NCBI RefSeq assembly: GCF_900115565.1
Contig: NZ_FOWW01000003.1
Location: 186,001-250,000, forward strand
DNA from: Amycolatopsis arida
GTDB lineage: Bacteria > Actinomycetota > Actinomycetes > Mycobacteriales > Pseudonocardiaceae
DNA length: 64,000 nt
Reading direction: 5' to 3'
The position numbers were made by a program, and so were the translations under genes. Below are positions 9,108-17,811 of the stretch, one piece after another; the first letter of the stretch is position 1, and each line of letters opens with the position of its first letter. A model generated the notes under the pieces. That model saw nothing but the letters and a program-made list of their open reading frames with translations, ran no database searches and was not told where the DNA came from.

Positions 9108-9536
9108 ATGTCGTCGACCGACTACCCGCACTGGGAACGGGTGTCCACCCGGTGGAAGGACAACGACGTGTACGGGCACCTGAACAACGTCGTCCACTAC
9201 TCCCTGATGGACACCGTCATCAACAACTGGTTGATCCGCCGTGGTGGGCTGGACATCCACGACGGCGCGGTGATCGGCCTGTGCGTCGAGTCGCGGTGCA
9301 GCTACCACCAGGCCGCGGCGTACCCGGAGGCCCTCGAGCTCGGGCTGCGGGTGGGGCATCTCGGCCGGTCCAGCGTGCGCTACGAGGTCGGCATCCACCG
9401 GGCGGACCGGGAGACGCTCGTCGCCGAAGGGCTGTTCACGCACGTGTTCGTCGACAGGGCGAGCCGCCGGCCGCGGGAGATCACCGGCGAGCTGCGGGCG
9501 GCGCTGGAAGAGCTGCGGCCGCCCTCGGCGGGGTGA
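9108..9536 (+). CDS. 4-hydroxybenzoyl-CoA-type acyl-CoA thioesterase
   Basis: A 142-aa hotdog-fold thioesterase. The signature DNDVYGHLNN near residues 20-29 contains the catalytic Asp of the 4HBT/YbgC group. The rest follows the fold, with a long helix containing MDTVINNWLI and strands ending in THVFVD. The enzyme releases a carboxylic acid from an acyl-CoA; the acyl group is not predictable. Its last 56 bases overlap the 3' end of a convergent ABC transporter gene. Confidence 0.85.
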   Translation: MSSTDYPHWERVSTRWKDNDVYGHLNNVVHYSLMDTVINNWLIRRGGLDIHDGAVIGLCVESRCSYHQAAAYPEALELGLRVGHLGRSSVRYEVGIHRADRETLVAEGLFTHVFVDRASRRPREITGELRAALEELRPPSAG

Positions 9537-11238
9537 CCGTTTCCCACGCCCGCATGAGCTCGGCGTAGCGGGCCGAGCGGCGGAGCAGCTCCTCGTGGTC
9601 GCCGAGCAGCGTGTCGCGGCCGTCCAGCACGAGCACCCGCCGCGCCCGCAGCGCCGAGCTGAGCCGGTGCGCGATCACCACGAGCACCCCACCCCGCGCG
9701 GCGAAGGCCCGCTCCGCGGTCGCCTCGGCGTGCGCGTCGACGTGCGCGGTCGCCTCGTCGAGCACCACCACCCGCGCCGGGCTCGCGTACACCCTGGCCA
9801 GCGCCAGCAGCTCGCGCTGGCCGGCGGACAGCTCCGCCCCGGAGTGCCCGATCCGCCCTTCCAGCCCGCCGAGCCGCCGCACCAGGTCACCCGCGCCGAC
9901 CGCCTCGGCCGCGCGCAGCAGCCGCTCGTCGCTCGCCGCCGGGTCGAGCAGCGCCAGGTTCTCCCGCACCGTGCCCGCGAACAAGTAGGACTCCTGCGGG
10001 GTGAACGCCACCAGCCGGCGGCGCACGTCTGGGTCGAGCCGGGTCACCGGGACGCCGCCGAGCAGCACCCGGCCCCGCTGCGGGGCGAGCGTGCCGGTCA
10101 GCAACCCGGCCAATGTCGACTTGCCGATTCCGCTCGGGCCGACGACGGCGAGGTGGTCACCGGGCACCAGGTCGAGGTCGAGGTCGCGGAGCACCGGCTC
10201 GGCATGCTCGCCCCACCGGTGGGTGAGGCCGCGCGCGGTGACCGTCCCGTCCGGCGGCGCCGGGGCGGTCGGCTCGGCGCCGACGTGGTCCGCGGCGCCG
10301 GTCTCGTCGAGCCGGCGCAGCGCCACCAGCAGCCGCAGCACCACGGTGCTGGCCGTCGCGGCGAGGCCCTGCAACGCGGGCTGCAGGGTGCCGGACAGGT
10401 AGACGAGCGTGCCGAGCGCCGCGCCCGCCGTGAGCTGCCCCGCGGCGATCCGGCCCGGCGCGAGCAGCAGCACGAGCAGCAGCGGGAGGAACCCGCCGAC
10501 CGAGATCACCAGGGTGCGCAGCGCGGTGGCGGTGGCCATCCGGACCGCGGCGGTGGCCTGGGCGTCCACCGTGGTGTGCACCTGCCCGACGGCGGCCGGC
10601 TCGGCACCGCAGGCCGCGACATCGCGCAGGCCGGAGAGCACCTCGCCGGCGGACTCGGCGGTGCGCTCGTCGGCCAGCGCCAGCGCCCGCTGCCGGGTGG
10701 CCAGGGTGGGCAGCAGGGCGGTGAACAGCAGCAGCGCCGCGACCACCGGGCCGGCCACCGCCCACGCCAGCGTTCCGGCGACGGTGAACACGCCGGCGAG
10801 CGCGCCCACGGTGGTCACCACCATGCCCCTGGCCTGCACCAGCAGCCCGGCGGTGGCGTCACGGACGGTCTCGACGTGCTGGGTGATCCTGGCGACGCCG
10901 CTGGCGTCCGGACCGGTGCGCCGCGGGGTGGTGTCCCGCAGCACGCCCCGCACGACGACGCCGACCAGCGCGTCCCGCAGCGGCTCGATGATCGTGCCGA
11001 GGCGTTGCCAGACCAGGCGGGCGCCGAACGCGCCGAGCGCCGCGACGGCCCCGAACACCAGCAGCCAGGCCACGCCGCGCACGGGGTCACCCGCGGCGAA
11101 GCCGCCGTCGACGGAGGCCTGCACCAGCCGCCCGGACAGGAACGCGGGCAGGCTCTCCAACGCCGAGCAGCCGAGCAGCACCAGCCAGCCGCGCCACTGC
11201 CCGCCGAGGGTGCGCCAGTACAGCCGGGGAACGCTCAC
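9481..11238 (-). CDS. ABC exporter half-transporter (RamB-like)
   Basis: A 585-aa fusion of a six-helix exporter domain (about 1-300) and an ATPase domain. Walker A is GPSGIGKST, the signature is LSAGQ (variant of LSGGQ) and Walker B is VVVLDEATAHVD. I choose the GTG at 11238, which has GAGGAGGGGG upstream; the frame stays open to 11406 without a good site. It is the last gene of the lanthipeptide cluster, and with the preceding half-transporter probably forms a heterodimer that exports the modified peptide, as RamAB/AmfAB do for SapB-type peptides. Confidence 0.88.
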   Translation of the reverse strand: MSVPRLYWRTLGGQWRGWLVLLGCSALESLPAFLSGRLVQASVDGGFAAGDPVRGVAWLLVFGAVAALGAFGARLVWQRLGTIIEPLRDALVGVVVRGVLRDTTPRRTGPDASGVARITQHVETVRDATAGLLVQARGMVVTTVGALAGVFTVAGTLAWAVAGPVVAALLLFTALLPTLATRQRALALADERTAESAGEVLSGLRDVAACGAEPAAVGQVHTTVDAQATAAVRMATATALRTLVISVGGFLPLLLVLLLAPGRIAAGQLTAGAALGTLVYLSGTLQPALQGLAATASTVVLRLLVALRRLDETGAADHVGAEPTAPAPPDGTVTARGLTHRWGEHAEPVLRDLDLDLVPGDHLAVVGPSGIGKSTLAGLLTGTLAPQRGRVLLGGVPVTRLDPDVRRRLVAFTPQESYLFAGTVRENLALLDPAASDERLLRAAEAVGAGDLVRRLGGLEGRIGHSGAELSAGQRELLALARVYASPARVVVLDEATAHVDAHAEATAERAFAARGGVLVVIAHRLSSALRARRVLVLDGRDTLLGDHEELLRRSARYAELMRAWETVTPPRAAAALPAPPAARR

Positions 11239-11448
11239 GCCCCCTCCTCGCTGGCGCTCGTCGGCGGCGTTCGCCAGGGCTGCTGTGTTCAACGGTTCGC
11301 TCCGCACGCTCCGCTCACGCCGCCGCCTCCCCGGAATCAACCCTGTTGGTCGCGTTGGGCAGTGAGCGTTCGGCTCGGTCACGTACTTGTGGCCGGGTTG
11401 CGTCACGTTCCCCTGAGGTGACGGTTCCCGAGGTTGACAGAAGGTGTC

Positions 11449-13164
11449 TCACCGGAGTTCCCCACCGTTGCCCGGCGCGCTGCCGTTCGGGGAGGAGGCC
11501 GCGCGCTCCTCGGTGAACACCGCGCGGTAGTCCGGGTCCGTCCACAGCACCGCGTGCGGCGCCACCGCGCGCAGCCGGCCACCATCCAGCCAGGCCACCA
11601 GGTCGGCGCGGGCCGCGGTGGCCACCCGATGGGTCACGATCACCCGGGTCCGGTCGGGCAGCGCCGTGGCGAGCGCGCGATCCACCCTGGCCTCGGTGAT
11701 CGTGTCCAGGCTGGCCGTGGCGTCGTCCAGCACGAGCACCCGCGGCCGGCGGACCAGCGCCCGCGCCAGCCCGAGCCGCTGGGCCTCGCCGCCGGAGAGC
11801 GGGGTGCGGGACAGCGGGGTCTCGTACCCCTCGGGCAGCCGCACCACCAGGTCGTGCACCTGCGCGGCCCGGCACGCCTCCCGCACCGCCACGGTGCCCG
11901 CCCAGCAGCCGTAGGCGACCGCGTCGCGCACCGTCTCACCCAGCAGCACCGGCCGCTCGAACGCGTAGCCCACCGCGGCCCGCAGGTCCTCGGCCGGCAG
12001 CAGGCGCACCGGAACGCCGTCGAGCAGCACCTCGCCGCGGTCCGGCTCGACCAGCCCACCGAGCACCGCGGTCAGCGCGGACTTGCCCGCCCCCGACCGG
12101 CCCACCACGGCCAGCACGCCGCCACCGGGCACGGCGAGGTCGACGTCGCGGAGCGCGCCGTCGAGCCCCACCCCGCGCAACCGCACGGTCCCCCGCCCCC
12201 TCGGCAACCGGAATGTCCCTTCTGGACGGACCTGGGCGGCGAGCACCTCGGTGATCCTGGTGGCGCACGACCGGGCCCTGGACAGCGCGGTGAGCAGCGG
12301 AACCTGCCGGACCATGCCCATGCCGAGCATCGTGTAACCGAGCGCGGCCAGCACGTCACCGACGCTGAGCCGGCCGGCGAGCACGCCGAACCCGGCGGCG
12401 ACCAGCACCGCCAGCTGCACCGCCGGCAGCAGCAACCCGGCCCGCCACACCATCCGCGCCTGCGTCCGCCACATCCCGGCGCCGGCGGCGCTGAGCCGGG
12501 GCAGCGGGCGCAGCACCCGCGCGGCCTCCTGGTCGGCGATGCCGGCGGCGGCGATGGTCCGCAACCCCGCGACGGCGTCCAGCAGCCGCGCGCCCAGCTC
12601 GCCGGACACCTCCTGGTAGGTGGTGACGTCGGCGGCGGTGCGGCGCAGGTGGGACCGGGCGAGCAGGAGCCCGACCGGCACGCTGGCCACGAAGACCACG
12701 GCCAGCCGCCAGTCGAGCAAGGCCAGCGCGGTGATCGCACCGGCGGAGATCAGCAGCGCCGTGCCGAGCTGCACGACGATCGACGCGACCTGGCCGGCTC
12801 CCGTGCAGTCGCTGGTGAGCCGGCTGACCGCGTCGCCAGGGGCGAACTCGGAACGGGTGCCCAGCCGCACCAGGTGCCGGGACAGCCGCCGGCGCAGCCG
12901 CGCGGTCGCCGCCGCGGTCAGCCGCGCGGTGAGCAGCACGCCCACGACGTCGGCGCCGATCTCCGCCACCCCCAGTAGGAGCAGCCACAGCACCGGTCCC
13001 CACGCCGACCCTCCGGAGAGCACGGCGTCCACCGCCCCGGCGAGCGCGCTCGGCAGCAGCAGCCCGGCCGCGGCGGCCACCAGCGCGGTCAGCACCAGCA
13101 GCGCCACCCGACCGCGGTCCTCGGCGGCGACCGCGCGGAGCAGCTGGTCACCGGACTCGGCCAT
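11449..13164 (-). CDS. ABC exporter half-transporter (RamA-like)
   Basis: A 571-aa ABC exporter: N-terminal transmembrane domain with about six helices, then an ATPase with GRSGAGKS (Walker A), LSGGEAQ (signature) and VLVLDDATASLD (Walker B). The usual catalytic Glu after Walker B is Asp here, so this may be the degenerate half of a heterodimer. The ATG at 13164 follows AAAGGTGG. It sits between the precursor gene (gap 145 bases) and the second half-transporter (gap 210 bases), matching the ramA position of ram/amf clusters. Confidence 0.88.
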   Translation of the reverse strand: MAESGDQLLRAVAAEDRGRVALLVLTALVAAAAGLLLPSALAGAVDAVLSGGSAWGPVLWLLLLGVAEIGADVVGVLLTARLTAAATARLRRRLSRHLVRLGTRSEFAPGDAVSRLTSDCTGAGQVASIVVQLGTALLISAGAITALALLDWRLAVVFVASVPVGLLLARSHLRRTAADVTTYQEVSGELGARLLDAVAGLRTIAAAGIADQEAARVLRPLPRLSAAGAGMWRTQARMVWRAGLLLPAVQLAVLVAAGFGVLAGRLSVGDVLAALGYTMLGMGMVRQVPLLTALSRARSCATRITEVLAAQVRPEGTFRLPRGRGTVRLRGVGLDGALRDVDLAVPGGGVLAVVGRSGAGKSALTAVLGGLVEPDRGEVLLDGVPVRLLPAEDLRAAVGYAFERPVLLGETVRDAVAYGCWAGTVAVREACRAAQVHDLVVRLPEGYETPLSRTPLSGGEAQRLGLARALVRRPRVLVLDDATASLDTITEARVDRALATALPDRTRVIVTHRVATAARADLVAWLDGGRLRAVAPHAVLWTDPDYRAVFTEERAASSPNGSAPGNGGELR

Positions 13165-13309
13165 CGGCCACCTTTCGTGACGGTGTCGACCCTTCGGTGG
13201 CGCCGAGTTGCTGCCGGTGCCACCGAAACTGGCGGACAATGGGGGAGCGCGGGAGCGGCGCACCAGTCCTGTGCCGCTCCCGCGCCCTGTTCAGCCGTTC
13301 GTTACGGCC

Positions 13310-13450
13310 TCAGTGGCAGGTCAGCAGGCTGACCGTGCTGTTCGCGCAGGAGGCGACCAGGCTCAGGTTGCTGCCGCCGCCGTTGCTCGGGTCGCCGTAG
13401 GACATCTCCTCGGGCGCCTCGAGGCTCTGCAGTTCGAGAACGTGCTCCAT
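13310..13450 (-). CDS. Class III lanthipeptide precursor (SapB/AmfS-like)
   Basis: A 46-aa peptide. The leader (MEHVLELQSLEAPEE) has the LQ-S-E pattern seen in RamS/AmfS leaders. The core is rich in Ser and ends SNLSLVASC-ANSTVSLLTCH. The second ring region fits SxxSxxxC exactly (STVSLLTC). The first, SNLSLVASC, has one extra residue before Cys. LanKC would dehydrate the Ser residues and join them to the two Cys, giving a hydrophobic two-ring peptide. In streptomycetes such peptides are surfactants that help aerial hyphae form. GAGAAGGGAA precedes the ATG, 56 bases after the LanKC stop. Confidence 0.92.
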   Translation of the reverse strand: MEHVLELQSLEAPEEMSYGDPSNGGGSNLSLVASCANSTVSLLTCH

Positions 13451-13506
13451 AGCGTTGTTCCCTTCTCGTTGTTTCTCTTGTCCACCGGCCGGGGCCCGGC
13501 CGGAGG

Positions 13507-16077
13507 TCAGTGGGACGGCGCCGGCCGCGATCCGCCCAGGAAGGGCAGCACCGCGCCGTGTCCGTCGAGGGTCGCGGCGAGGGCGAGCAGCACGCCCGCG
13601 CCGCCGGTGTTGACGTCCATGGACAGCCGCAGCAGCTGGTTGCCGGGCACGGCGATGCCGCCCTCGCCATACGGGATCGCGTACAGCGCCAGCCGGGACA
13701 GGTGCAGCGCCACCGCGTCGGCGAGCGCGGGGTCGGGGTCGCGCCGGCGCGCCGCGGCGAGCGCCGCCAGCAGTCCGCACCGGCCGAAAAGCAGGCCGGG
13801 GTGGATGACGAACTCGCCCCGGCAGGCCCGCAGCAACGCCGGCTGGTGGGCCAGGCTCGGCGCGTCCGGCGCGTGCGCGGCGAGCTCCTCGGCCACCAGC
13901 GCGATCCCGGCGCTGCCGACCGCGGCGTACGGCAGGGTGCGCGCCCCGCCGTCGCGGACCTGCAGCGCGCCGTCGTCGGTCTCGACGCACTCGGCGACGT
14001 CCCTGGCCAGCGCCCGGTCGGCGTGCTCGAGCCAGGCACGGTCGCCGGTGTGCTCGTACAGCCGGACGAACAGCAGCGCGGGGCCGGACCAGCCGCCGAG
14101 CAGCCCGGCGCGGCCCACATCGTCCGGCGGCGGCGCCGTGCCGAGCGCGCCGAGCAGCCGCTCGCCCAGCTCGGTCGCCCGCGCGGCGTACTCGGGGTCC
14201 CGCCGGGTGCCGGCGAAGTGCAGCAGGTTCAGCGCGATGCCGGACAGCCCGCCGCCGAGGCCGTGGTCCCGGGTCTGCTCGACGAGGGTCGCGGCGCCGG
14301 CGAGCAGCTCGTCGGCCGCGTCGTGGTGACCGAGGTTCTCCAGCACGTGGGCGATGCCGTGCGCGCCGTCGACGAAGCCGGGCCGGGTGGGCGGCTCGCG
14401 GTGCACGGCGGCCAGTAACCACCGCTCGTGCTCGGGGTAGCGGCCGGCGCCGGCGACGTCCAGAGCGTGCAGCACCCCGGCCGCGCCGTAGCCGAAGCCG
14501 GCGCCGCCGACCCGGAACTGCTCGATGTCACCGGGGAAGAGCCGGTCGGTGCGGTGGGGCGTGGCACTGGCGAGGATGGCGGTGGCGAGTGACTTGCGCA
14601 CCACGCCCCAGTCCGGGTCCGGCTGGTCGAGCTCGGTGGTGGCCGGGGGCACCGGCTTCCTCGGCGCCAGCTCCCGCAGGATCTCCGCGCCGTAATCGGC
14701 GGGCAGCGGGAAGCGGCGCTCGACGAAGTCGACCAGTGCCGGCAGCTTTCCCGGGGCGAGCTCGAGCAGCGGGTTGAGTGGCAGGAAGATCCACAGCTTG
14801 AGTGCGGCCAGCGCGTGGTGGTCGATGGCGAAGCCGGTGCGGTCCCGCGGGGCGCGGAAGCCGGGGGCGCCGAGCGCGGGCCGGCCCGGCGAGTCGACCG
14901 GGAAGGCCATCTCGAAGTCGATCAAGGAGACCGAGCTGACCGTGTCGTCGCCGTCCTCGTCGACCAGGATGTTCAGCGCGTGCAGGTCGCCGAAGACCAC
15001 GCCGCGCTCGTGCACCCGGTCGAGCAGCCGGGCCACCCGGTCCACCAGCGCGAGCGCCCTGCGGGTGTAGTCGGCGATCTCCCGCTCGCCGGGCTCGTGC
15101 CGGATGAGCGGGTAGTGGCGGGCCAGCCAGGGACCGAGCGCCCGACCCTCGACCTTCTCCATGGCCAGGAACAGGTGCTCCCACACGGCGAACAGGTCGT
15201 GGGCCGCCGGGATGCCGGGGATGCCCCGCAGCCGGTACAGCACCTCGTACTCCCGGCGCAGCCGGGCGACCGCGTCCGTCCGGTCGCGGTCGAGGCCGGC
15301 GTAGGGGCGGGCCTCCTTCAGCACGACCTCCTGATCGTCGGCCAGCCGGCGGGCCAGGTACACCCCACCGCCGTTGGAGAAGTGCAGCGACGAGGTCACC
15401 CGGTACGGGAACGCGGCCGGGTCCCCCGCCCTGCGCGCGGCGACGTGCGGGGCGAGGCACTCGGGCAGCTCGACCCAGTCGGGCACGGAGAAGCGGGGCT
15501 CGCGCCGGTCCGGCACGAGGGTGCCGTCCGGCCTGCTGATCGCCAGCACCCTGGCGCCGTCGGCCTCCATCCAGCGCTGGAGGAATCCGCCGTACCGCAC
15601 GAACAACGGCCCCGCGCCGTACCGGAGATCGCTCAGAATGTAGGGTCCCGGCTCGCCGTCGAGCGCGGCCGACAGCTCGGCGAGCACCCGGGAGAACTGC
15701 TCGTCGTCCACCGGGTAAATGGTGATCAATTTTCCACTGGCCGCTCGCGGCGCGTATTTCGAGTTGCGGGACAGCAGGATCGACCGGGTGCGGAGATGCT
15801 TGAAAGCGATGCCCCGATCCAGGCAATAGCGATGGGCCGTACGGAGTACCCGATCGGCATTGTCCAGTCCCGCGGAAACGTGGATCTTCCAACCCTGGGC
15901 GGGCAACGCGGCCGATTCGGGGCGTAGCGACCGCCAAATACCGAGCTGCTCCTCCCGCCAGCCTTCCGGAGGCAGCGGCAGCGTGGCGGCGAACGCATCG
16001 CCCTGGTCAGCCGCCTGGCGCTGCTCGTCGAAGAAGAGCGGATCGGCGAAGCAGAAAGCCTCGTACCGGAGATCCAT
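13507..16077 (-). CDS. Class III lanthionine synthetase LanKC (RamC-like)
   Basis: An 856-aa trifunctional enzyme, the normal length for LanKC. Residues 1-225 form the phosphoserine lyase region. Residues 230-500 are a Ser/Thr-kinase-like domain with Lys254 (VVLKEA), GDLHALN at 363-369 (catalytic Asp364) and LIDFE with Asp387. The C-terminal 350 residues are the LanC-like cyclase (HGIAHVL, GLSGIALNLL, GRCGLLAAL). As in other class III enzymes, I see no complete set of LanC zinc ligands. It phosphorylates Ser/Thr of the precursor, eliminates phosphate and forms (methyl)lanthionine or labionin rings. The ATG at 16077 follows AAAGGAG. Confidence 0.95.
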   Translation of the reverse strand: MDLRYEAFCFADPLFFDEQRQAADQGDAFAATLPLPPEGWREEQLGIWRSLRPESAALPAQGWKIHVSAGLDNADRVLRTAHRYCLDRGIAFKHLRTRSILLSRNSKYAPRAASGKLITIYPVDDEQFSRVLAELSAALDGEPGPYILSDLRYGAGPLFVRYGGFLQRWMEADGARVLAISRPDGTLVPDRREPRFSVPDWVELPECLAPHVAARRAGDPAAFPYRVTSSLHFSNGGGVYLARRLADDQEVVLKEARPYAGLDRDRTDAVARLRREYEVLYRLRGIPGIPAAHDLFAVWEHLFLAMEKVEGRALGPWLARHYPLIRHEPGEREIADYTRRALALVDRVARLLDRVHERGVVFGDLHALNILVDEDGDDTVSSVSLIDFEMAFPVDSPGRPALGAPGFRAPRDRTGFAIDHHALAALKLWIFLPLNPLLELAPGKLPALVDFVERRFPLPADYGAEILRELAPRKPVPPATTELDQPDPDWGVVRKSLATAILASATPHRTDRLFPGDIEQFRVGGAGFGYGAAGVLHALDVAGAGRYPEHERWLLAAVHREPPTRPGFVDGAHGIAHVLENLGHHDAADELLAGAATLVEQTRDHGLGGGLSGIALNLLHFAGTRRDPEYAARATELGERLLGALGTAPPPDDVGRAGLLGGWSGPALLFVRLYEHTGDRAWLEHADRALARDVAECVETDDGALQVRDGGARTLPYAAVGSAGIALVAEELAAHAPDAPSLAHQPALLRACRGEFVIHPGLLFGRCGLLAALAAARRRDPDPALADAVALHLSRLALYAIPYGEGGIAVPGNQLLRLSMDVNTGGAGVLLALAATLDGHGAVLPFLGGSRPAPSH

Positions 16078-16572
16078 CCCGCTCCTTTCGAATTCATTCG
16101 ACGACTCGGGGAAGCAGCGCGAACCGTTTCCATTCCCGCACACGGCACGCTGTATCGCCAATCCGCCATTACGGCGGTTCGGTTGCGCTGATCAGGGTAG
16201 GTCGATTCTCCGGCTACCCCCAGGTAGCTCAACCCTGGGTACCACCCGAAAGCGCGAACATCACCCGATGGAGACGTAACGCTGCCGACCTCGTCCGCGA
16301 CATGCTGATTTCTACCCGAATGCCTACCACTCGTGCGACAAAAACAGCACTGCCTGTATGTCACCTGATCGCGGGTGGACAGTCGAGCCGGCACGTGGAC
16401 CACGCCCCAATGTGGTCCCGGACCACGGCCAGGGACCGCGCGGGTCGCCTCCACAGTGGAAAGAGCTGGACAAGCTGGACGAGAGCGCGACAACGACCTC
16501 GGCCGCCGAACCGGTCCCGGCCGCCGGTCCGGTGCCGAATAGACTGCGACCGACCGGCGGAGGGAGGACGGG
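16078..16572. other. Upstream region of the lanthipeptide cluster
   Basis: 495 bases between the LanKC start (minus strand) and a plus-strand membrane protein gene. It is less GC-rich than the genes around it and should contain the promoter of the cluster. No coding frame with a ribosome site is seen. The only clear structure is a pair of nested inverted repeats near 16214-16239, listed separately. Confidence 0.6.
16214..16239. promoter_or_regulatory. Inverted repeats upstream of lanKC
   Basis: CTACC-CCCA-GGTAG (16214-16227) overlaps a second dyad, CCCAGG (16219-16224) with CCTGGG (16234-16239). They lie about 140-160 bases upstream of the LanKC start and could bind a regulator. No RamR-type regulator is encoded in this window. 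Confidence 0.35.
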
Positions 16573-16938
16573 GTGCTCACGGGGTTCGCGGTGGTGGTCG
16601 CGCTGGCCTCGCTGGCGGTCGCCGGATGGTGCTTCGTCCAGGCCGCGCGCAACCGGCCACCGCGCCGGCCGCTGCTGATCGGTCTGGCGGTGGTCGAGCT
16701 GCTGCTGGCGGCGCAGGTGGTAATCGCGGTCGTACTGCTGCTGTCCGGGCAGCGGCCCGGCAGCATGGTGACGTTCCTGGCGTACCTGGTGGGCTCCCTG
16801 CTGGTGCTACCGCTCGGCGCGATGTGGGCGCTGGCCGAGCGCAGCCGGTCCAGCACCGTGGTGCTCGGCGTCGCGTGCGTGACCGTGCCGGTGCTGGTGC
16901 TGCGGATGCACGAGGTGTGGGGAGGTGCCGGTGCCTGA
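16573..16938 (+). CDS. Small integral membrane protein
   Basis: A 121-aa protein with GTG start preceded by GGAGGGAGG. It has four hydrophobic segments (about 3-22, 32-58, 64-84 and 92-112) and a short basic loop (NRPPRRP). I recognise no enzymatic motif. Its stop overlaps the start of the next membrane protein, so the two are an operon and may form a complex. Confidence 0.75.
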   Translation: MLTGFAVVVALASLAVAGWCFVQAARNRPPRRPLLIGLAVVELLLAAQVVIAVVLLLSGQRPGSMVTFLAYLVGSLLVLPLGAMWALAERSRSSTVVLGVACVTVPVLVLRMHEVWGGAGA

Positions 16939-17428
16939 GCACGAGACCCCCGACCCCGCCGCGCACCACCCGGCCGCGGGCCGGCCGGACGGGCCGGACG
17001 GGCGGGCCGGCTCGGCTACCGCGGGACCGGCCGTGCCGACCACCGCCACGGGGCCGGGCCGGGTGCTGATCGCGGTCTACGCGATCTTCGCGGTGGCCGC
17101 CACGTCCCGCGCGACCGTGCAGATCCTCACCCGGTTCGACGAGGCACCGGTGCCGTACCTGCTCTCCGCCTTCGCCGCCGTGGTGTACGTGCTCGCCACC
17201 GTCGCGCTCGCCCGCTCCCGCGCCGTGTGGTGGCGGGTCGCGCTGGTGGCGTGCACGGTCGAGCTGGTCGGGGTGCTCACCGTGGGCATGCTCACCGTGT
17301 TCGACGCGGCCGCCTTCCCGGACGCCACCGTGTGGTCGAACTTCGGGCGGGGTTACCTGTTCATCCCACTGGTGCTGCCGGTGATCGGCCTGCTCTGGCT
17401 GCGCCGGACCCGCCCGGCCCGGGCCTGA
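16931..17428 (+). CDS. Four-helix membrane protein with Pro/Gly N-terminus
   Basis: A protein of about 165 aa. GGAGG at 16921-16925 sits 5 bases from the GTG at 16931; the GTG at 16925 overlaps that site and is less likely. The first 40 residues are hydrophilic and rich in Pro, Gly and Asp. Four hydrophobic helices follow, at about 45-65, 75-98, 100-125 and 135-155. It overlaps the preceding gene by 8 bases. No known domain is recognised. Confidence 0.75.
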   Translation: MPEHETPDPAAHHPAAGRPDGPDGRAGSATAGPAVPTTATGPGRVLIAVYAIFAVAATSRATVQILTRFDEAPVPYLLSAFAAVVYVLATVALARSRAVWWRVALVACTVELVGVLTVGMLTVFDAAAFPDATVWSNFGRGYLFIPLVLPVIGLLWLRRTRPARA

Positions 17429-17432
17429 GCCC

Positions 17433-17780
17433 TCACCAGAGGACGGCGATCACCACGTTCGCCACGGCCAGCCCACCGACGACGTAGACCCCCTGCCGGC
17501 GAATCTCGGTCCGGCGCCACAGCACGAGCGCGTGCACGAACACGCCGAGCGCGATGACCAGCTTGACCGCGATCTTGACGTTGTTCACCGGGGTGTCCAC
17601 CAGGTCGGCGGAGGCGATCCCGACCAGCGCCAGCCCGGTGAGCAGCTGCAGCCCGCCACTGTAGGTGGTGATCCCCAGGCCGGTGCGGCTGCCCGCGACG
17701 AAATAGGTGACGACGCCGGCGAGGATGCCGGCCATGCCGAGCAGGTGCAGGAGCACGAGAAGGTCGTAGACGAAGTCCAT
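17433..17780 (-). CDS. Small membrane protein under a BlaI-like operator
   Basis: A 115-aa protein made almost wholly of four hydrophobic segments, with a short polar stretch (DLVDTPVNNVKIAVK) in the middle. No catalytic motif is seen. A dyad-symmetric site lies 10-28 bases upstream of its ATG, in the promoter zone. It lies just downstream of a BlaI/M56 pair on the same strand, so it is probably a target of that system. It converges on the previous membrane protein with 4 bases between stops. Confidence 0.78.
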   Translation of the reverse strand: MDFVYDLLVLLHLLGMAGILAGVVTYFVAGSRTGLGITTYSGGLQLLTGLALVGIASADLVDTPVNNVKIAVKLVIALGVFVHALVLWRRTEIRRQGVYVVGGLAVANVVIAVLW

Positions 17781-17789
17781 GCCGGAAAC

Positions 17790-17808
17790 TTACTACATGT
17801 CGTAGTAA
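17790..17808. promoter_or_regulatory. BlaI-type operator
   Basis: TTACTACATGTCGTAGTAA is a dyad with 7-bp arms (TTACTAC / GTAGTAA) around a 5-base centre. The shape and TAC...GTA ends match BlaI/MecI family operators. It lies between the M56 protease stop (17812) and the ATG of the small membrane protein (17780), so it probably controls the latter. Confidence 0.7.
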
Positions 17809-17811
17809 ACG

